The notes under the pieces: generated by a model | Told to the model about the DNA's origin: nothing | The model's database searches: none | Seen by the model: only the letters and a program-made list of their open reading frames with translations | NCBI RefSeq assembly: GCF_000711235.1 | Contig: NZ_JOMI01000007.1 | Location: 186,001-250,000, forward strand | Reading direction: 5' to 3' | From: Prevotella sp. 10(H) | Lineage (GTDB): Bacteria > Bacteroidota > Bacteroidia > Bacteroidales > Dysgonomonadaceae | DNA: 64,000 nt | In this document: in pieces, positions 26,111 to 35,261 of the stretch | Layout of the letters: the number at the start of each line of letters is the position of its first letter | How positions within the stretch are numbered: position 1 is the stretch's first letter | Position numbers and translations under genes: made by a program

Positions 26111-26773
26111 TTACCATTCAATTGGTTCAATACTTTTTGAAATTAAATATTTATTTGTCTCGCTAAAATGATTATTTCCGAAAAATCCGTTATGTGCAGA
26201 CAATGGTGACGGATGTACCGACCTCAAAACAAGATGCCTGCTTGTATCGATGAATGCGGCTTTCTTCTGCGCATATGATCCCCATAGGATAAAGACAAGA
26301 TTCTGGCGTCCTTCGGCTAATTTATGAATGGCAGCATCGGTAAACTCTTCCCAGCCTTTTCTCTGGTGCGAACCGGCCATATGCGCCTGGACGGTAAGCG
26401 TGGCATTGAGTAAGAGTACTCCCTGATTTGCCCAACGGGTCAGATTACCCGAGCGGGGAATAGGGATGCCCATATCGCGGTTGATTTCTTTAAATATGTT
26501 TACCAGCGAGGGAGGTGCCGGTATACTGTCGGGAACGGAGAAAGATAATCCATGCGCCTGCCCGTCGTTGTGATAGGGGTCTTGCCCGAGTATTACTACC
26601 TTTACTTTATTGAAGGGGGTATGATCGAAAGCATTAAAAATAAGTTTAGCCGGAGGAAATATTTGTTTTGTGCGGTATTCATTCCTGACAAAATCGGTCA
26701 ACCTGATAAAATAATCCTTTTCAAATTCATCTTTCAGTTGTTCTTTCCAGCTTTCCTCTATTTTTACGTCCAT
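26111..26773 (-). CDS. ung: Uracil-DNA glycosylase
   Basis: A 220-residue family 1 enzyme that removes uracil from DNA. The catalytic motif VVILGQDPYHNDGQAHGLSFSV with the water-activating Asp and the C-terminal VHPSPLSAHNGFFGNNHF (catalytic His, leucine-loop region) are both intact. Length is normal for UNG. Upstream, 26777-26812 consists of iterated ATTAGT/ATTAAT words, and a near-promoter TATCTTTA lies further up on the minus strand. It is monocistronic and converges with the GH92 gene. Confidence 0.96.
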   Translation of the reverse strand: MDVKIEESWKEQLKDEFEKDYFIRLTDFVRNEYRTKQIFPPAKLIFNAFDHTPFNKVKVVILGQDPYHNDGQAHGLSFSVPDSIPAPPSLVNIFKEINRDMGIPIPRSGNLTRWANQGVLLLNATLTVQAHMAGSHQRKGWEEFTDAAIHKLAEGRQNLVFILWGSYAQKKAAFIDTSRHLVLRSVHPSPLSAHNGFFGNNHFSETNKYLISKSIEPIEW

Positions 26774-26889
26774 GAATATATAATTAATAGTTAGTAATTA
26801 GTGATTAATAATTGTTTTCATTCTAATGAGTAAAAACAACAATCGTAAAGATACAATTTTTTACAAATATCAGACTTTAATATTTAACA

Positions 26890-26921
26890 TTTGTGTGTAT
26901 CCCTTAACAGTCGTACTTTTG
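26890..26921 (+). promoter_or_regulatory. Consensus promoter of the MATE gene
   Basis: TTTG (26890-26893), a 20-nt spacer and TACTTTTG (26914-26921) match the Bacteroidota consensus closely. The end of the -7 element is only 8 nt from the ATG at 26930, so the transcript would be nearly leaderless. Confidence 0.65.
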
Positions 26922-26929
26922 TACCCGTT

Positions 26930-28225
26930 ATGAATAAGAGTATATTGCGGCTGGCAATACCCAATATTATATCCAATATCACTGTACCCCTGTTGGGAAT
27001 GGTGGATATGTTTATTGTTGGGCATCTCGATTCTGAAGACTATATCGGGGCTATTGCTATGGCAACAATGATCTTCAATTTCATCTACTGGAGTTTCTCT
27101 TTCCTGCGTATGGGTACCAGCGGATTTACTGCCCAATCATATGGAGCCGACGATCATCAGGAACAGACCAATATCCTGCTGCGTTCTCTTGCTGTTGCTA
27201 TGACGGCAGGTATACTTATTATATCGCTCCAGTATTTTATTTCCTATCTCGGTTTTTCTCTGCTCAATGGTGAACCTGCAGTGAAACAATATGCGCAGGA
27301 TTATTTCTATATATACATCTGGGCTGCTCCGGCCATATTGGGACTTTATGCTTTCAATGGTTGGTATGTAGGCATGCAGAATGCCAAAATACCGATGGTT
27401 GTCGCCATTGGTGTGAATGTAGTAAATATCGCCCTGAGCTTTACATTTGTTTATGGCTTGGGGATGAAGATAGAAGGTGTGGCACTTGCTTCGGTTTGTG
27501 CACAATATACAGGTTTTCTTTCTTTCGTTCTGTTGTGGAACATAAAGTATGGAAGGTTAAAGCAATATATCAGATTTAGTGTACTGAAGAATTTTTCTTC
27601 TTACATTCCTTTCTTCAAAGTGAATAGTGATATATTTATCCGCACCATGGCGCTGGTTGCTGTTACCACTTTCTTTATGTCGGCCTCTGCTAAAGCAGGA
27701 AAAGATACGCTGGCTGCCAATGCTTTATTGATGCAACTGTTTATCCTATTCTCTTATATGATGGATGGATTTGCCTATGCTGCCGAGGCATTAACAGGTA
27801 AATTTATCGGGGCTGGAAACAGGCTGCAACTTAAATTTCTGGTAAAGAGATTATTTATATGGGGTATAATATTAGCTTTGCTTTTTACTCTTGTATATGT
27901 GCTGTTTCTCGATCAGATACTGGGTATCCTTACCGACAAACAAAATATAATCGAATTTAGCAAGCAATTCCATTTCTGGGTATACCTGATACCTATTGCC
28001 AGCTTCTCCGCATTCCTTTGGGACGGCGTATTTGTAGGGGCTACAGCCTCGCATCAGATGCGAAATTCCATGCTGGTTGCGGTGGCTGCGTTCTTTATAT
28101 TGTATTTTGCTTTTTCAGGTATTTTGGCGAACAATATTTTATGGATTGCGTTTATTGTGTATCTGGCTTTGAGGGGGATAGTCCAGAGTTTTATGGCGCC
28201 CGCCGTTTTAAATCATTCCAGATGA
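26930..28225 (+). CDS. MATE family efflux transporter
   Basis: A 431-residue inner-membrane protein with 12 predicted segments of the MatE/DinF-like branch. The start MNKSILRLAIPNIISNITVPLLGMVDMFIVGHL is the classic MATE N-terminus (I-x-x-x-x-x-P-x-x-x-x-x-x-x-x-x-x-x-x-D). The second half repeats the fold with IRTMALVAVTTFFMSASAKAGKDTLAANALLMQLF. It exchanges Na+ or H+ for a cationic drug or metabolite; substrate unknown. The start at 26930 is preferred to an upstream in-frame codon at 26891, which falls within the promoter spacer. Flavodoxin follows after 34 nt. Confidence 0.92.
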   Translation: MNKSILRLAIPNIISNITVPLLGMVDMFIVGHLDSEDYIGAIAMATMIFNFIYWSFSFLRMGTSGFTAQSYGADDHQEQTNILLRSLAVAMTAGILIISLQYFISYLGFSLLNGEPAVKQYAQDYFYIYIWAAPAILGLYAFNGWYVGMQNAKIPMVVAIGVNVVNIALSFTFVYGLGMKIEGVALASVCAQYTGFLSFVLLWNIKYGRLKQYIRFSVLKNFSSYIPFFKVNSDIFIRTMALVAVTTFFMSASAKAGKDTLAANALLMQLFILFSYMMDGFAYAAEALTGKFIGAGNRLQLKFLVKRLFIWGIILALLFTLVYVLFLDQILGILTDKQNIIEFSKQFHFWVYLIPIASFSAFLWDGVFVGATASHQMRNSMLVAVAAFFILYFAFSGILANNILWIAFIVYLALRGIVQSFMAPAVLNHSR

Positions 28226-28259
28226 TTGATAATCAGTTTAATAATTTCTTTAGTTTGTT

Positions 28260-28757
28260 ATGAACAAAATTGCAATAGTGTACGGCTCATCTACCGGAGC
28301 CACAGAAGCGGTAGCAGAAAAATTACAATCCGCATTGGGAGACGCCGATCTTTTCAATGCAGAAAGTGTGAATATCGATGATCTCAAGCCATATGATTTC
28401 TTAATATTCGGAGCGTCTACAACGGGTATCGGAGATTTACAGGACGATTGGGAAATGTTGCTGCCTAAAATGGAGAAAATGGATTTCTCGGGAAAGAAAG
28501 TCGCTTTATTTTCACTGGGTGACAGTGCTTCTTTCTCAACAAGTTTTGCAGGAGCGATGTATCATTTATATAAAGCATTGAAAGGAAAAGTCGAGATTGT
28601 AGGTTCTGTATCTGCAGACGGATATAATTTTGACGAATCGGATGCTATTGTTGACGGGCATTTTGTAGGACTTGCTCTAGATGAAGATAACGAATACAAC
28701 GAAACCGATAAGCGGATTGCTGTTTGGGTTGAAAATCTGAAGCAATATTTGAATTAA
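28260..28757 (+). CDS. fldA: Long-chain flavodoxin
   Basis: A 165-residue FMN protein carrying single electrons in place of ferredoxin. The phosphate-binding loop YGSSTGATEAVAEKL is at residues 8-22; the first FMN loop is GASTTGIGDLQDDW and the second FSLGDSASFSTSFAGAM. The ~20-residue insertion after the GD-x-A loop marks it as long-chain. It begins 34 nt after the MATE gene on the same strand and may be cotranscribed; no separate promoter match was seen. Terminator at 28780-28812. Confidence 0.93.
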   Translation: MNKIAIVYGSSTGATEAVAEKLQSALGDADLFNAESVNIDDLKPYDFLIFGASTTGIGDLQDDWEMLLPKMEKMDFSGKKVALFSLGDSASFSTSFAGAMYHLYKALKGKVEIVGSVSADGYNFDESDAIVDGHFVGLALDEDNEYNETDKRIAVWVENLKQYLN

Positions 28758-28779
28758 TATATTATTTATTGTATATAGT

Positions 28780-28812
28780 AAAAGCCGGATAGAAAACTTT
28801 TTTCCGGCTTTT
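28780..28812. terminator. Bidirectional terminator between flavodoxin and HAD genes
   Basis: AAAAGCCGGA (28780-28789) pairs exactly with TCCGGCTTTT (28803-28812) and is followed by TTTTT. It abuts the stop of the HAD gene at 28814. Confidence 0.85.
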
Positions 28813-28813
28813 T

Positions 28814-29506
28814 TTATAGTATATTCTTTATTTCATCCAGCTTTTTCACTGTATAAGTCGGTATAAAATCATCGGTCGGTTTGCCCTGCGGATTATACCA
28901 TATCTGGTCTATTCCACTGTGGTAGGCACCCCCAATATCGGTAAAATGATTATCGCCTATCATAATCACTTTATCAGCAGGAACACCGATCTCTTTCAAC
29001 GCATAGGTAAATATATCAGGATGCGGCTTATTTACGCCGACAACATCAGACAGGATTACTTTATCGAAATAGGGAGTTAGGCCTGCGCTGTCCATCTTTA
29101 CATATTGCATTTCAGTAAAACCATTCGAGAGGATATGTATTCTGTACCGCGATTGCAAATAATCGAGCAATTCCTTAGCTCCCTCTACCAAAGTACCTTT
29201 CAGCATTATACGGGCAATGAAATCGTCATTGATCGCCAGAGCCTGTTCTTCACTGATTTGTTCCACAATACTTAAAGGAGCAACAAAACGCTCACGCTGC
29301 AATGTTTTCTTGGTAATCTTTCCTCTGCCGTAAAGTTCCCACAGACGGCTTACATTATCATAATAGATAGTATAGAAATCCTGAAATGAGGGGAAATAAC
29401 TTGCGAAATTATAATCATCGTATATTTCAATCAGTGTCAGTCGGGTATTCTCAACGGTATCAATTAGCGTATCGTCTAAGTCGAGAAGTATATCGGTATA
29501 TTTCAT
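28814..29506 (-). CDS. HAD phosphatase, YjjG-type pyrimidine nucleotidase
   Basis: A 230-residue HAD-superfamily hydrolase with all four motifs: I DLDDTLIDT (D9, D11), II HILSNGFTEM, III NKPHPDIF, IV MIGDNHFTDIGGA. The helical cap with the YjjG-like N-terminal stretch NTRLTLIEIYDDY points to YjjG, a house-cleaning 5'-nucleotidase for non-canonical pyrimidine nucleotides; other HAD substrates remain possible. A minus-strand TATCTTTG (29526-29533) gives a short leader. Diverges from proS across a repeat-bearing intergenic region. Confidence 0.85.
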   Translation of the reverse strand: MKYTDILLDLDDTLIDTVENTRLTLIEIYDDYNFASYFPSFQDFYTIYYDNVSRLWELYGRGKITKKTLQRERFVAPLSIVEQISEEQALAINDDFIARIMLKGTLVEGAKELLDYLQSRYRIHILSNGFTEMQYVKMDSAGLTPYFDKVILSDVVGVNKPHPDIFTYALKEIGVPADKVIMIGDNHFTDIGGAYHSGIDQIWYNPQGKPTDDFIPTYTVKKLDEIKNIL

Positions 29507-29525
29507 ATGAGTCTGTAATTTCAGG

Positions 29526-29533
29526 CAAAGATA
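29526..29533 (-). promoter_or_regulatory. -7 element of the HAD phosphatase gene
   Basis: The minus strand reads TATCTTTG within GCAAAGATAGG, the same extended form as the glycosyltransferase promoter at 16477-16484; 20 nt before the ATG. Confidence 0.5.
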
Positions 29534-29562
29534 GGCTTTTTCAGCGTAAATGTTTGATGCAA

Positions 29563-29730
29563 TTTTATCTATATTGTATTATAGCTGTTGGCCGTTAGCT
29601 GATAGCTTTTAGCTCTTTGAAATGGAAATTGGCGGAGCCCAATAAAATAATAGTTACAAGTTACTTCGCCCTGAGGGCGGTTGCAAATTACAGAATTATT
29701 AAATGAATGGTGTTACTTTTGTTACCTTTT
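29563..29730. repeat. Dispersed intergenic repeat, copy B
   Basis: Homologous to 11943-12089 (55 of 60 and 50 of 56 identical in two blocks), with an extra ~22-nt segment at about 29623-29644. GCCC-TGA-GGGC at 29668-29678 is the matching small hairpin. The remaining gap to proS holds more AGCTA/GGCTA words (29749-29780), a second GTTACTTTTGTTAC (29788-29801) and no gene. Confidence 0.75.
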
Positions 29731-29869
29731 AAATTTTTTTATAAAGAAAGCTAACGGCTAAAAGCTACTAGCTAATGGCTATAAATCTGTTACTTTTGTT
29801 ACTTTTTTAAGAAAGCTTATTATATAGAGAAATCTTTACCTTACATATTCTTTAATTAACGGCTTTTAC

Positions 29870-29877
29870 TAACTTTG
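29870..29877 (+). promoter_or_regulatory. -7 element of proS
   Basis: TAACTTTG matches TAnnTTTG, about 75 nt before the ATG at 29954. Confidence 0.5.
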
Positions 29878-29916
29878 TAGCGATTTTAAAAATCGACGAT
29901 TCAGGTATGAAAACAT

Positions 29917-29946
29917 CTTGTAACTTGTAACTCGTCACTTGTAACT
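29917..29946 (+). repeat. CTTGTAACT tandem words just before proS
   Basis: Four imperfect units of CTTGTAACT end 7 nt before the ATG. They sit where a ribosome binding site would be, and no purine-rich Shine-Dalgarno is present. Confidence 0.7.
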
Positions 29947-29953
29947 ATAAACT

Positions 29954-31435
29954 ATGGCAAAAGAACTAAAAGAACTGACTCCAAGAAGTAAGGATTACAG
30001 TCAGTGGTACCTCGATTTGGTATTGAAGGCAGAATTGGCAGAAAATTCTGCAGTTCGCGGATGTATGGTTATCAAACCTTACGGATACGCGATATGGGAA
30101 AAAATGCAGCGTCAACTAGATGACATGTTTAAAGAAACAGGTCATATGAATGCTTATTTCCCTTTGTTCATCCCCAAATCTTTTCTGAGTAAAGAAGCCG
30201 ACCATGTGGAAGGCTTTGCAAAGGAATGCGCCGTAGTAACTCATTATCGGCTTAAGAATGACCCTGACGGAAAGGGCGTTATTGTAGACCCGGAAGCTAA
30301 GTTGGAAGAGGAACTGATTGTTCGTCCTACTTCCGAAACCATTATATGGAATACGTACCGCAACTGGATACAGTCGTATCGCGACCTGCCTATTCTGGTG
30401 AATCAGTGGGCTAACGTAGTGCGTTGGGAAATGCGTACGCGCTTGTTCCTGCGTACAGCCGAATTTCTCTGGCAGGAAGGGCATACAGCCCATGCTACAA
30501 GGGAAGAAGCCGAAGCGGAAACAATTCAGATGCTGAATGTATATGCGCAATTTGCTGAGGAGCATATGGCTATGCCGGTTATTAAGGGAGTAAAATCTGC
30601 TTCGGAACGTTTTGCCGGAGCGGTAGAAACCTATACCATTGAAGCGATGATGCAGGACGGAAAGGCTTTGCAGTCGGGTACATCTCACTTCTTAGGTCAG
30701 AACTTTGCCAAAGCATTTGATGTGAAGTTTGCCGATAAAGAAGGTAAGATGGACTATGTATGGGCAACATCGTGGGGATTATCTACCCGTATGATCGGGG
30801 CGTTGATTATGGCACATTCGGATGATAACGGGCTTGTACTTCCTCCTAAACTGGCTCCATATCAGGTGGTGATAGTGCCTATCTATAAAGGAGATGAACA
30901 GTTGGCTCTAATCAATGAAAAGGTAGCCGGTATTGTGAAATCACTGAAAGTCTTAGGTATCAGCGTGAAATATGACAATGCAGATAATAGAAAGCCGGGC
31001 TGGAAGTTTGCCGAATACGAACTTAAAGGCGTGCCTGTACGTCTGGCAATGGGTGCCCGCGATATGGAAAACAATACAGTGGAAGTTGCCCGCCGCGATA
31101 TCTTAACGAAAGAAACAGTATCGTGCGACGGCCTCGATATGTATATTAAGAATCTTCTCGATGATATTCAGACGAATATTTATCAAAAGGCATTGGATTA
31201 CAGAGCTAAGCAGACTATAACTGTAGATACTTATGACGAATTCAAGGAAAAGATTGAAGACGGCGTCTTTATCCTTGCTCACTGGGACGGTACACCTGAA
31301 ACAGAAGAAAAGGTAAAAGCCGAAACAAAAGCTACAATACGTTGCATCCCTCTCGAAGGTGATAAGACACCGGGCAAATGTATGGTGACAGGAAAGCCAT
31401 CGGCCCAACGGGTTGTCTTTGCGCGCGCTTATTAA
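29954..31435 (+). CDS. proS: Prolyl-tRNA synthetase, archaeal/eukaryotic type
   Basis: A 493-residue class II synthetase that charges tRNA-Pro. It has the ProS-type-3 layout without the bacterial INS editing insertion: motif 1 region [41 protein letters not shown] and motif 2 [28 protein letters not shown], motif 3 in the [20 protein letters not shown] region. An anticodon domain follows, and a C-terminal Zn-like domain ends in VFARAY. This type is usual in Bacteroidota. Its own promoter lies upstream, behind a tandem-word region. Confidence 0.96.
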   Translation: MAKELKELTPRSKDYSQWYLDLVLKAELAENSAVRGCMVIKPYGYAIWEKMQRQLDDMFKETGHMNAYFPLFIPKSFLSKEADHVEGFAKECAVVTHYRLKNDPDGKGVIVDPEAKLEEELIVRPTSETIIWNTYRNWIQSYRDLPILVNQWANVVRWEMRTRLFLRTAEFLWQEGHTAHATREEAEAETIQMLNVYAQFAEEHMAMPVIKGVKSASERFAGAVETYTIEAMMQDGKALQSGTSHFLGQNFAKAFDVKFADKEGKMDYVWATSWGLSTRMIGALIMAHSDDNGLVLPPKLAPYQVVIVPIYKGDEQLALINEKVAGIVKSLKVLGISVKYDNADNRKPGWKFAEYELKGVPVRLAMGARDMENNTVEVARRDILTKETVSCDGLDMYIKNLLDDIQTNIYQKALDYRAKQTITVDTYDEFKEKIEDGVFILAHWDGTPETEEKVKAETKATIRCIPLEGDKTPGKCMVTGKPSAQRVVFARAY

Positions 31436-31456
31436 GCAACTATACGATTATATTAG

Positions 31457-31493
31457 AAGCCTTTGAATACTGATTTGTCAGATTTGAAGGCTT
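31457..31493 (+). terminator. Terminator of proS
   Basis: AAGCCTT (31457-31463) pairs with AAGGCTT (31487-31493), an inner CTGA/TCAG stem extends the fold, and a T run follows to 31499. Confidence 0.75.
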
Positions 31494-31648
31494 TTTTTTA
31501 TTTGTCATAAAATCAGGTTGTTATAAATTTATTGCTATTTTTTTCTTAAAAAATTGTAACTATTTTATCATTATACTCGTCATAATAGTGAAAGCGCTTA
31601 AGAATAAAAATCAGAAGAATAAAGTAATAAATGCAAAAATATACAATC

Positions 31649-32095
31649 ATGAAAACAATAATTATAATCTTAGCAGCAGTCCTTTCTTTATCAATGGCAA
31701 ATGTGTATGCAGGTAATCCTAAAACTGTGGTTTATAGTAATGAGGATGTGACAGATAAAGGTGTAGTAAAGGAATTTATATCTTACAATACGGAAGTTTC
31801 CCGGCCTTTGAAGAAATCAGTTTATCAGTATAGTCCTGACGGAATACTTTTTAAGAAGACAGTATATAACTGGAATAGCGAAGCCGGGTGGATAGGTATG
31901 CAGAAGTATGATTACGAATGTGATAATAAGGGACACATGGTAAACCTCATCTATACAGAATGGGACAGTAAACTGAATACATGGTCGTGCCAATCGGAGC
32001 AACTCGTGCATGTTTATGATTACGACGGTGAACTTTTGGCGACAAAACAGATACATATAAACAATGATGTTAGTCATGTTTTAAGTCAGAAATAA
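31649..32095 (+). CDS. DUF3836-like exported protein
   Basis: A 148-residue protein with signal peptide MKTIIIILAAVLSLSMANVYA. The mature part (KTVVYSNEDVTDKGVVKEFISYN..., then repeated strand units with Y-x-Y-x-x-D-G and Y-x-Y-E/D-x-D-x-x-G patterns) resembles DUF3836 proteins of Bacteroidales, small periplasmic or surface beta-rich proteins of unknown role. I start at 31649 because the signal peptide begins there; an ATG at 31631 is the alternative. Monocistronic, ended by the hairpin at 32121-32159. Confidence 0.7.
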   Translation: MKTIIIILAAVLSLSMANVYAGNPKTVVYSNEDVTDKGVVKEFISYNTEVSRPLKKSVYQYSPDGILFKKTVYNWNSEAGWIGMQKYDYECDNKGHMVNLIYTEWDSKLNTWSCQSEQLVHVYDYDGELLATKQIHINNDVSHVLSQK

Positions 32096-32120
32096 TATAG
32101 CGGATATTCTTTCTATATAT

Positions 32121-32159
32121 AAAAGCTCTGCAGCCTGTATGGACAGGAGCAGGGCTTTT
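32121..32159 (+). terminator. Terminator of the DUF3836-like gene
   Basis: AAAAGCTCTGC (32121-32131) pairs with GCAGGGCTTTT (32149-32159) with one G-T wobble. Confidence 0.7.
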
Positions 32160-32237
32160 CCCATTTAATAAGCCATTTGTTTATGCCGTTTCCCGATTTT
32201 TAATTAATTTTAGAATCTTTATCTATATAGGAAAAAG

Positions 32238-33080
32238 ATGATTGAGACGAATAACATTGGACTTGTACTTGAAGGAGGAGGAATGCGCGGGGTTTTTACC
32301 TGCGGCGTTCTCGATTACTTTATGGATAATAATATAAATTTTCCGTATGTTATAGGAGTTTCAGCCGGAGCTTGCAATGGACTTTCTTTTATTTCAAAAC
32401 AGCGGGGCCGTGCAAAATTTAGTAATATCGATTTGCTTGCCAAATATAAATATATAGGATTGAAGCACTATATTAAAAAAGGTAATATCATGGATTTCGA
32501 CCTGTTATTTCATGAATTCCCTGATAATATCATTCCTTACGATTATGAATCGTATTTTGCATCTCCGTCACGTTTCGAAATGGTTACTTCCAATTGTCTG
32601 ACAGGACAGGCTGAATATTATGAGGAAAAAGGCAATAAGGAACGTGTTATAGATATTGTAAAAGCATCGAGCAGTCTGCCGATATTATGCCCTGTAACTT
32701 ATGTAGATGATATTCCGATGCTCGATGGCGGCATCTGTGATTCCATACCAATAGAAAGAGCAATTAGACAAGGATATACAAAAAATGTGATTGTGCTTAC
32801 CCGGAACAAAGGTTACCGGAAAGAAAGCAAAGATATAAAGGTTCCGTCTTTTATTTATCGTAAATATCCGGCTATGCGTCAGGCTCTCAGCAATAGAAAC
32901 AGTCTGTATAATGGGCAGCTCGATCTGGTCGATAAACTGGAAGAGGAGGGAAAGGTTTTTGTGATTCGACCGCAAAAGCCTATATTGGTCGACCGGATTG
33001 AAAAAGATGTGGATAAACTAACCGACCTGTATGAACAGGGTTATGATTGTGGCAAGTTTATTTATGATATGAGTCTCTAA
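32238..33080 (+). CDS. Patatin-like phospholipase (YjjU-like)
   Basis: A 280-residue patatin-domain esterase. The oxyanion glycine loop is EGGGMRGVFTCGVL (12-25), the nucleophile S42 lies in GVSAG, and the catalytic Asp is in MLDGGICDSIP, so the Ser-Asp dyad is complete. It has no signal peptide and probably acts on lipids at the inner face of the membrane; the E. coli YjjU branch is the closest I recognise. It converges with exuT and shares the terminator at 33089-33118. Confidence 0.9.
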   Translation: MIETNNIGLVLEGGGMRGVFTCGVLDYFMDNNINFPYVIGVSAGACNGLSFISKQRGRAKFSNIDLLAKYKYIGLKHYIKKGNIMDFDLLFHEFPDNIIPYDYESYFASPSRFEMVTSNCLTGQAEYYEEKGNKERVIDIVKASSSLPILCPVTYVDDIPMLDGGICDSIPIERAIRQGYTKNVIVLTRNKGYRKESKDIKVPSFIYRKYPAMRQALSNRNSLYNGQLDLVDKLEEEGKVFVIRPQKPILVDRIEKDVDKLTDLYEQGYDCGKFIYDMSL

Positions 33081-33088
33081 ATATAAAA

Positions 33089-33118
33089 AGAAAGCAGGAA
33101 ATTTATTTCCTGCTTTCT
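33089..33118. terminator. Bidirectional terminator at end of uronate operon
   Basis: A 13-bp perfect stem (33089-33101 with 33106-33118, AAGCAGGAAA core) with a TTTA loop lies between the converging patatin and exuT genes and ends the nine-gene uronate operon. Confidence 0.85.
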
Positions 33119-33126
33119 ATGTTTCA

Positions 33127-34515
33127 TTATAACTCTGTAATAGGTTTAAATTTAGGTACCAATGTCTTCATTACCACCCACGCTATGACGTAAGCTAAGG
33201 CGCAGAATGTAAACATAATACTGTATCCCGTTTCTATTTGTCCTAAAGCTTGATAATGGTCGAATAAAGCACCTGCTACTTTGGTAATGATAACTCCTCC
33301 CATACCGCCTGCCATGCCACCTATACCCGTAACCGAAGCAACGGCTTTTTTAGGGAACATATCCGATACGGTAGTAAATATATTGGCCGACCATGCCTGA
33401 TGTGCAGATGCACCTATACCAATAATGACAACAGGAAACCACATACTGATACTACCAAGAGGCTGCGCCGCCAATACCGTAAGCGGGAATAGTGCAATGA
33501 TGAACATCGCTGTCATACGGGCTTTGTAAGCATCCATTCCTTTCTTCATGAAGTGGGCAGGAAACCATCCTCCGCCGATACTGCCTACCATGGTCATACT
33601 ATATAATACAGTCAAAGGAAGCATTATTGCAGTTCCTTCGATTCCATATTGGACTTTCAGGTATGCGGGTAGCCAGAACAGGAAGAACCACCATACACCG
33701 TCGGTGATAAATTTACCCATGAAGAATGACCATGTCTGACGGAAAGTAAGAAGCTTGAACCATGATACTTTCTCGCTCTTTTCACTTCCGTTTTCTATTG
33801 CCTGTTCTTCTTTGTCACTATGGATATGGTCGTATTCCGACTGTGTGATCTTCCCTTTCTTCAACATATTCTTTGGGGAATCATAGAAGAGGAACCAGAA
33901 TATCAGCCACAAAAAGCCGATGCCTCCCACAATAATGAATGCAGCCTCCCATCCGAGGTGAGATGCAATCCACGGAACGGTAAGCGGTGCTAGTATTGCC
34001 CCTATATTTGCTCCGGAATTGAATATTCCCGTAGCAAAGGAACGTTCTTTTTTAGGGAACCATTCCGCTACGGTCTTTATAGCCGCAGGAAAGTTTCCGG
34101 CTTCTCCTATAGCCAGAACAAATCGCCCGAACATAAATCCCACTACGGAAAATGGCAATATTATTCCAACCAAAGATAACACGGGGGAGACTACTCCACC
34201 AATGCCGACTGCAAAGGCATGTATTATTGCCCCTACCGACCAAAGTGTTATTGCCCACGCATATCCTTTTCGTGTTCCCATCCAGTCGATGAACTTTCCG
34301 GCAAATAGCATGGCAATGGCATAGGTAAATTGGAATACAGCAGCAATGTCGGCGTAATCGCTGTTTGTCCAGCCGAATTGCTCTGCCAGTAATGGCTGCA
34401 ACAGACTTAATACCTGCCTGTCGAGATAGTTTACTGTAGTTGCGAAAAAGAGCAGAGCACAGATTGTCCACCTGTGTCTGCTTACTTTTTCATTGATCTT
34501 GTTAAATGTATTCAT
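33127..34515 (-). CDS. exuT: Hexuronate MFS transporter (ExuT-like)
   Basis: A 462-residue major facilitator protein with 12 predicted segments. The N-terminus RWTICALLFFATTVNYLDRQVLSLLQPLLAEQFGW and the loop FIDWMGTRKGYAWAITLWS are typical of the ACS (anion:cation symporter) group that includes ExuT. The group imports glucuronate and galacturonate with H+. It is the last gene of the uronate operon, 24 nt after the aldolase gene, which supports uronate as the substrate. Confidence 0.9.
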   Translation of the reverse strand: MNTFNKINEKVSRHRWTICALLFFATTVNYLDRQVLSLLQPLLAEQFGWTNSDYADIAAVFQFTYAIAMLFAGKFIDWMGTRKGYAWAITLWSVGAIIHAFAVGIGGVVSPVLSLVGIILPFSVVGFMFGRFVLAIGEAGNFPAAIKTVAEWFPKKERSFATGIFNSGANIGAILAPLTVPWIASHLGWEAAFIIVGGIGFLWLIFWFLFYDSPKNMLKKGKITQSEYDHIHSDKEEQAIENGSEKSEKVSWFKLLTFRQTWSFFMGKFITDGVWWFFLFWLPAYLKVQYGIEGTAIMLPLTVLYSMTMVGSIGGGWFPAHFMKKGMDAYKARMTAMFIIALFPLTVLAAQPLGSISMWFPVVIIGIGASAHQAWSANIFTTVSDMFPKKAVASVTGIGGMAGGMGGVIITKVAGALFDHYQALGQIETGYSIMFTFCALAYVIAWVVMKTLVPKFKPITEL

Positions 34516-34539
34516 GGATGTATTTTAAGGTTTAATATT

Positions 34540-35217
34540 TCATGTTACTCTTCTTGCTTTAGCTATGATTTCAAGTGCATCCCTGCACATATCGGTTATC
34601 TTACCCCAGTCTTTAGCTGCAATGACATCTTTAGGGAAGAGATTCGAGCCCATACCAACACATGTAACGCCAGCTTCGAACCATTTGGTCAGGTTTTCTT
34701 CAGTTGGTTCTACTCCGCCTGTTACCATAATGCTCGACCACGGCATAGGGGCTTTTACATTCTTTACGTATGACGGTCCTCCTACATTTCCGGCAGGAAA
34801 TATCTTCACCACTTCCGCTCCTAGTTCCTGAGCGTAACCTATTTCCGATACCGAACCACAACCGGGTATATAAGCGACCTGACGCCGGTTACATACTTTA
34901 AATATATCGGGGTTGAGTAGCGGGCCTACTACAAAGTTTGCTCCAAGCTGCAAAAACAAAGATGCTGTACCTGCATCAACTACCGAACCGATACCGAGTA
35001 TCATATCCGGGCATTCATTTGCAGCCCATTTATTGAGTTCACCGAATATTTCGTGTGCAAAGTCTCCACGGTTAGTGAATTCAAATGCCCGTACTCCACC
35101 GAGATAACAAGCTTTCAGCACTTGCTTGGATGTTTCGAGATCACTGTTGTAAAATACCGGAACCATTCCGGTTTCTGCCATTGTCTGGCAGGCTATTATT
35201 CTTGAAAATCGTGCCAT
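34540..35217 (-). CDS. kdgA: KDPG/KHG aldolase
   Basis: A 225-residue class I aldolase that splits 2-keto-3-deoxy-6-phosphogluconate into pyruvate and glyceraldehyde 3-phosphate. The Schiff-base Lys is in [13 protein letters not shown], the acid/base Glu in AFEFTNRG, and the phosphate site includes [13 protein letters not shown]. It belongs to the longer Bacteroidota form that pairs with KdgK. It is the step after KdgK in the pathway and lies 44 nt after kdgK in the same operon. It could equally be labelled eda. Confidence 0.92.
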   Translation of the reverse strand: MARFSRIIACQTMAETGMVPVFYNSDLETSKQVLKACYLGGVRAFEFTNRGDFAHEIFGELNKWAANECPDMILGIGSVVDAGTASLFLQLGANFVVGPLLNPDIFKVCNRRQVAYIPGCGSVSEIGYAQELGAEVVKIFPAGNVGGPSYVKNVKAPMPWSSIMVTGGVEPTEENLTKWFEAGVTCVGMGSNLFPKDVIAAKDWGKITDMCRDALEIIAKARRVT

Positions 35218-35261
35218 ATTTTAATACGCTAATTTTATATTAGTTGATTGCCCGTAAAGTA

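Noticed and set aside
29749-29780. CRISPR-like array of short words near proS
   Set aside because: Units are about 10 nt, imperfect and without spacers, and no cas genes are in the window.
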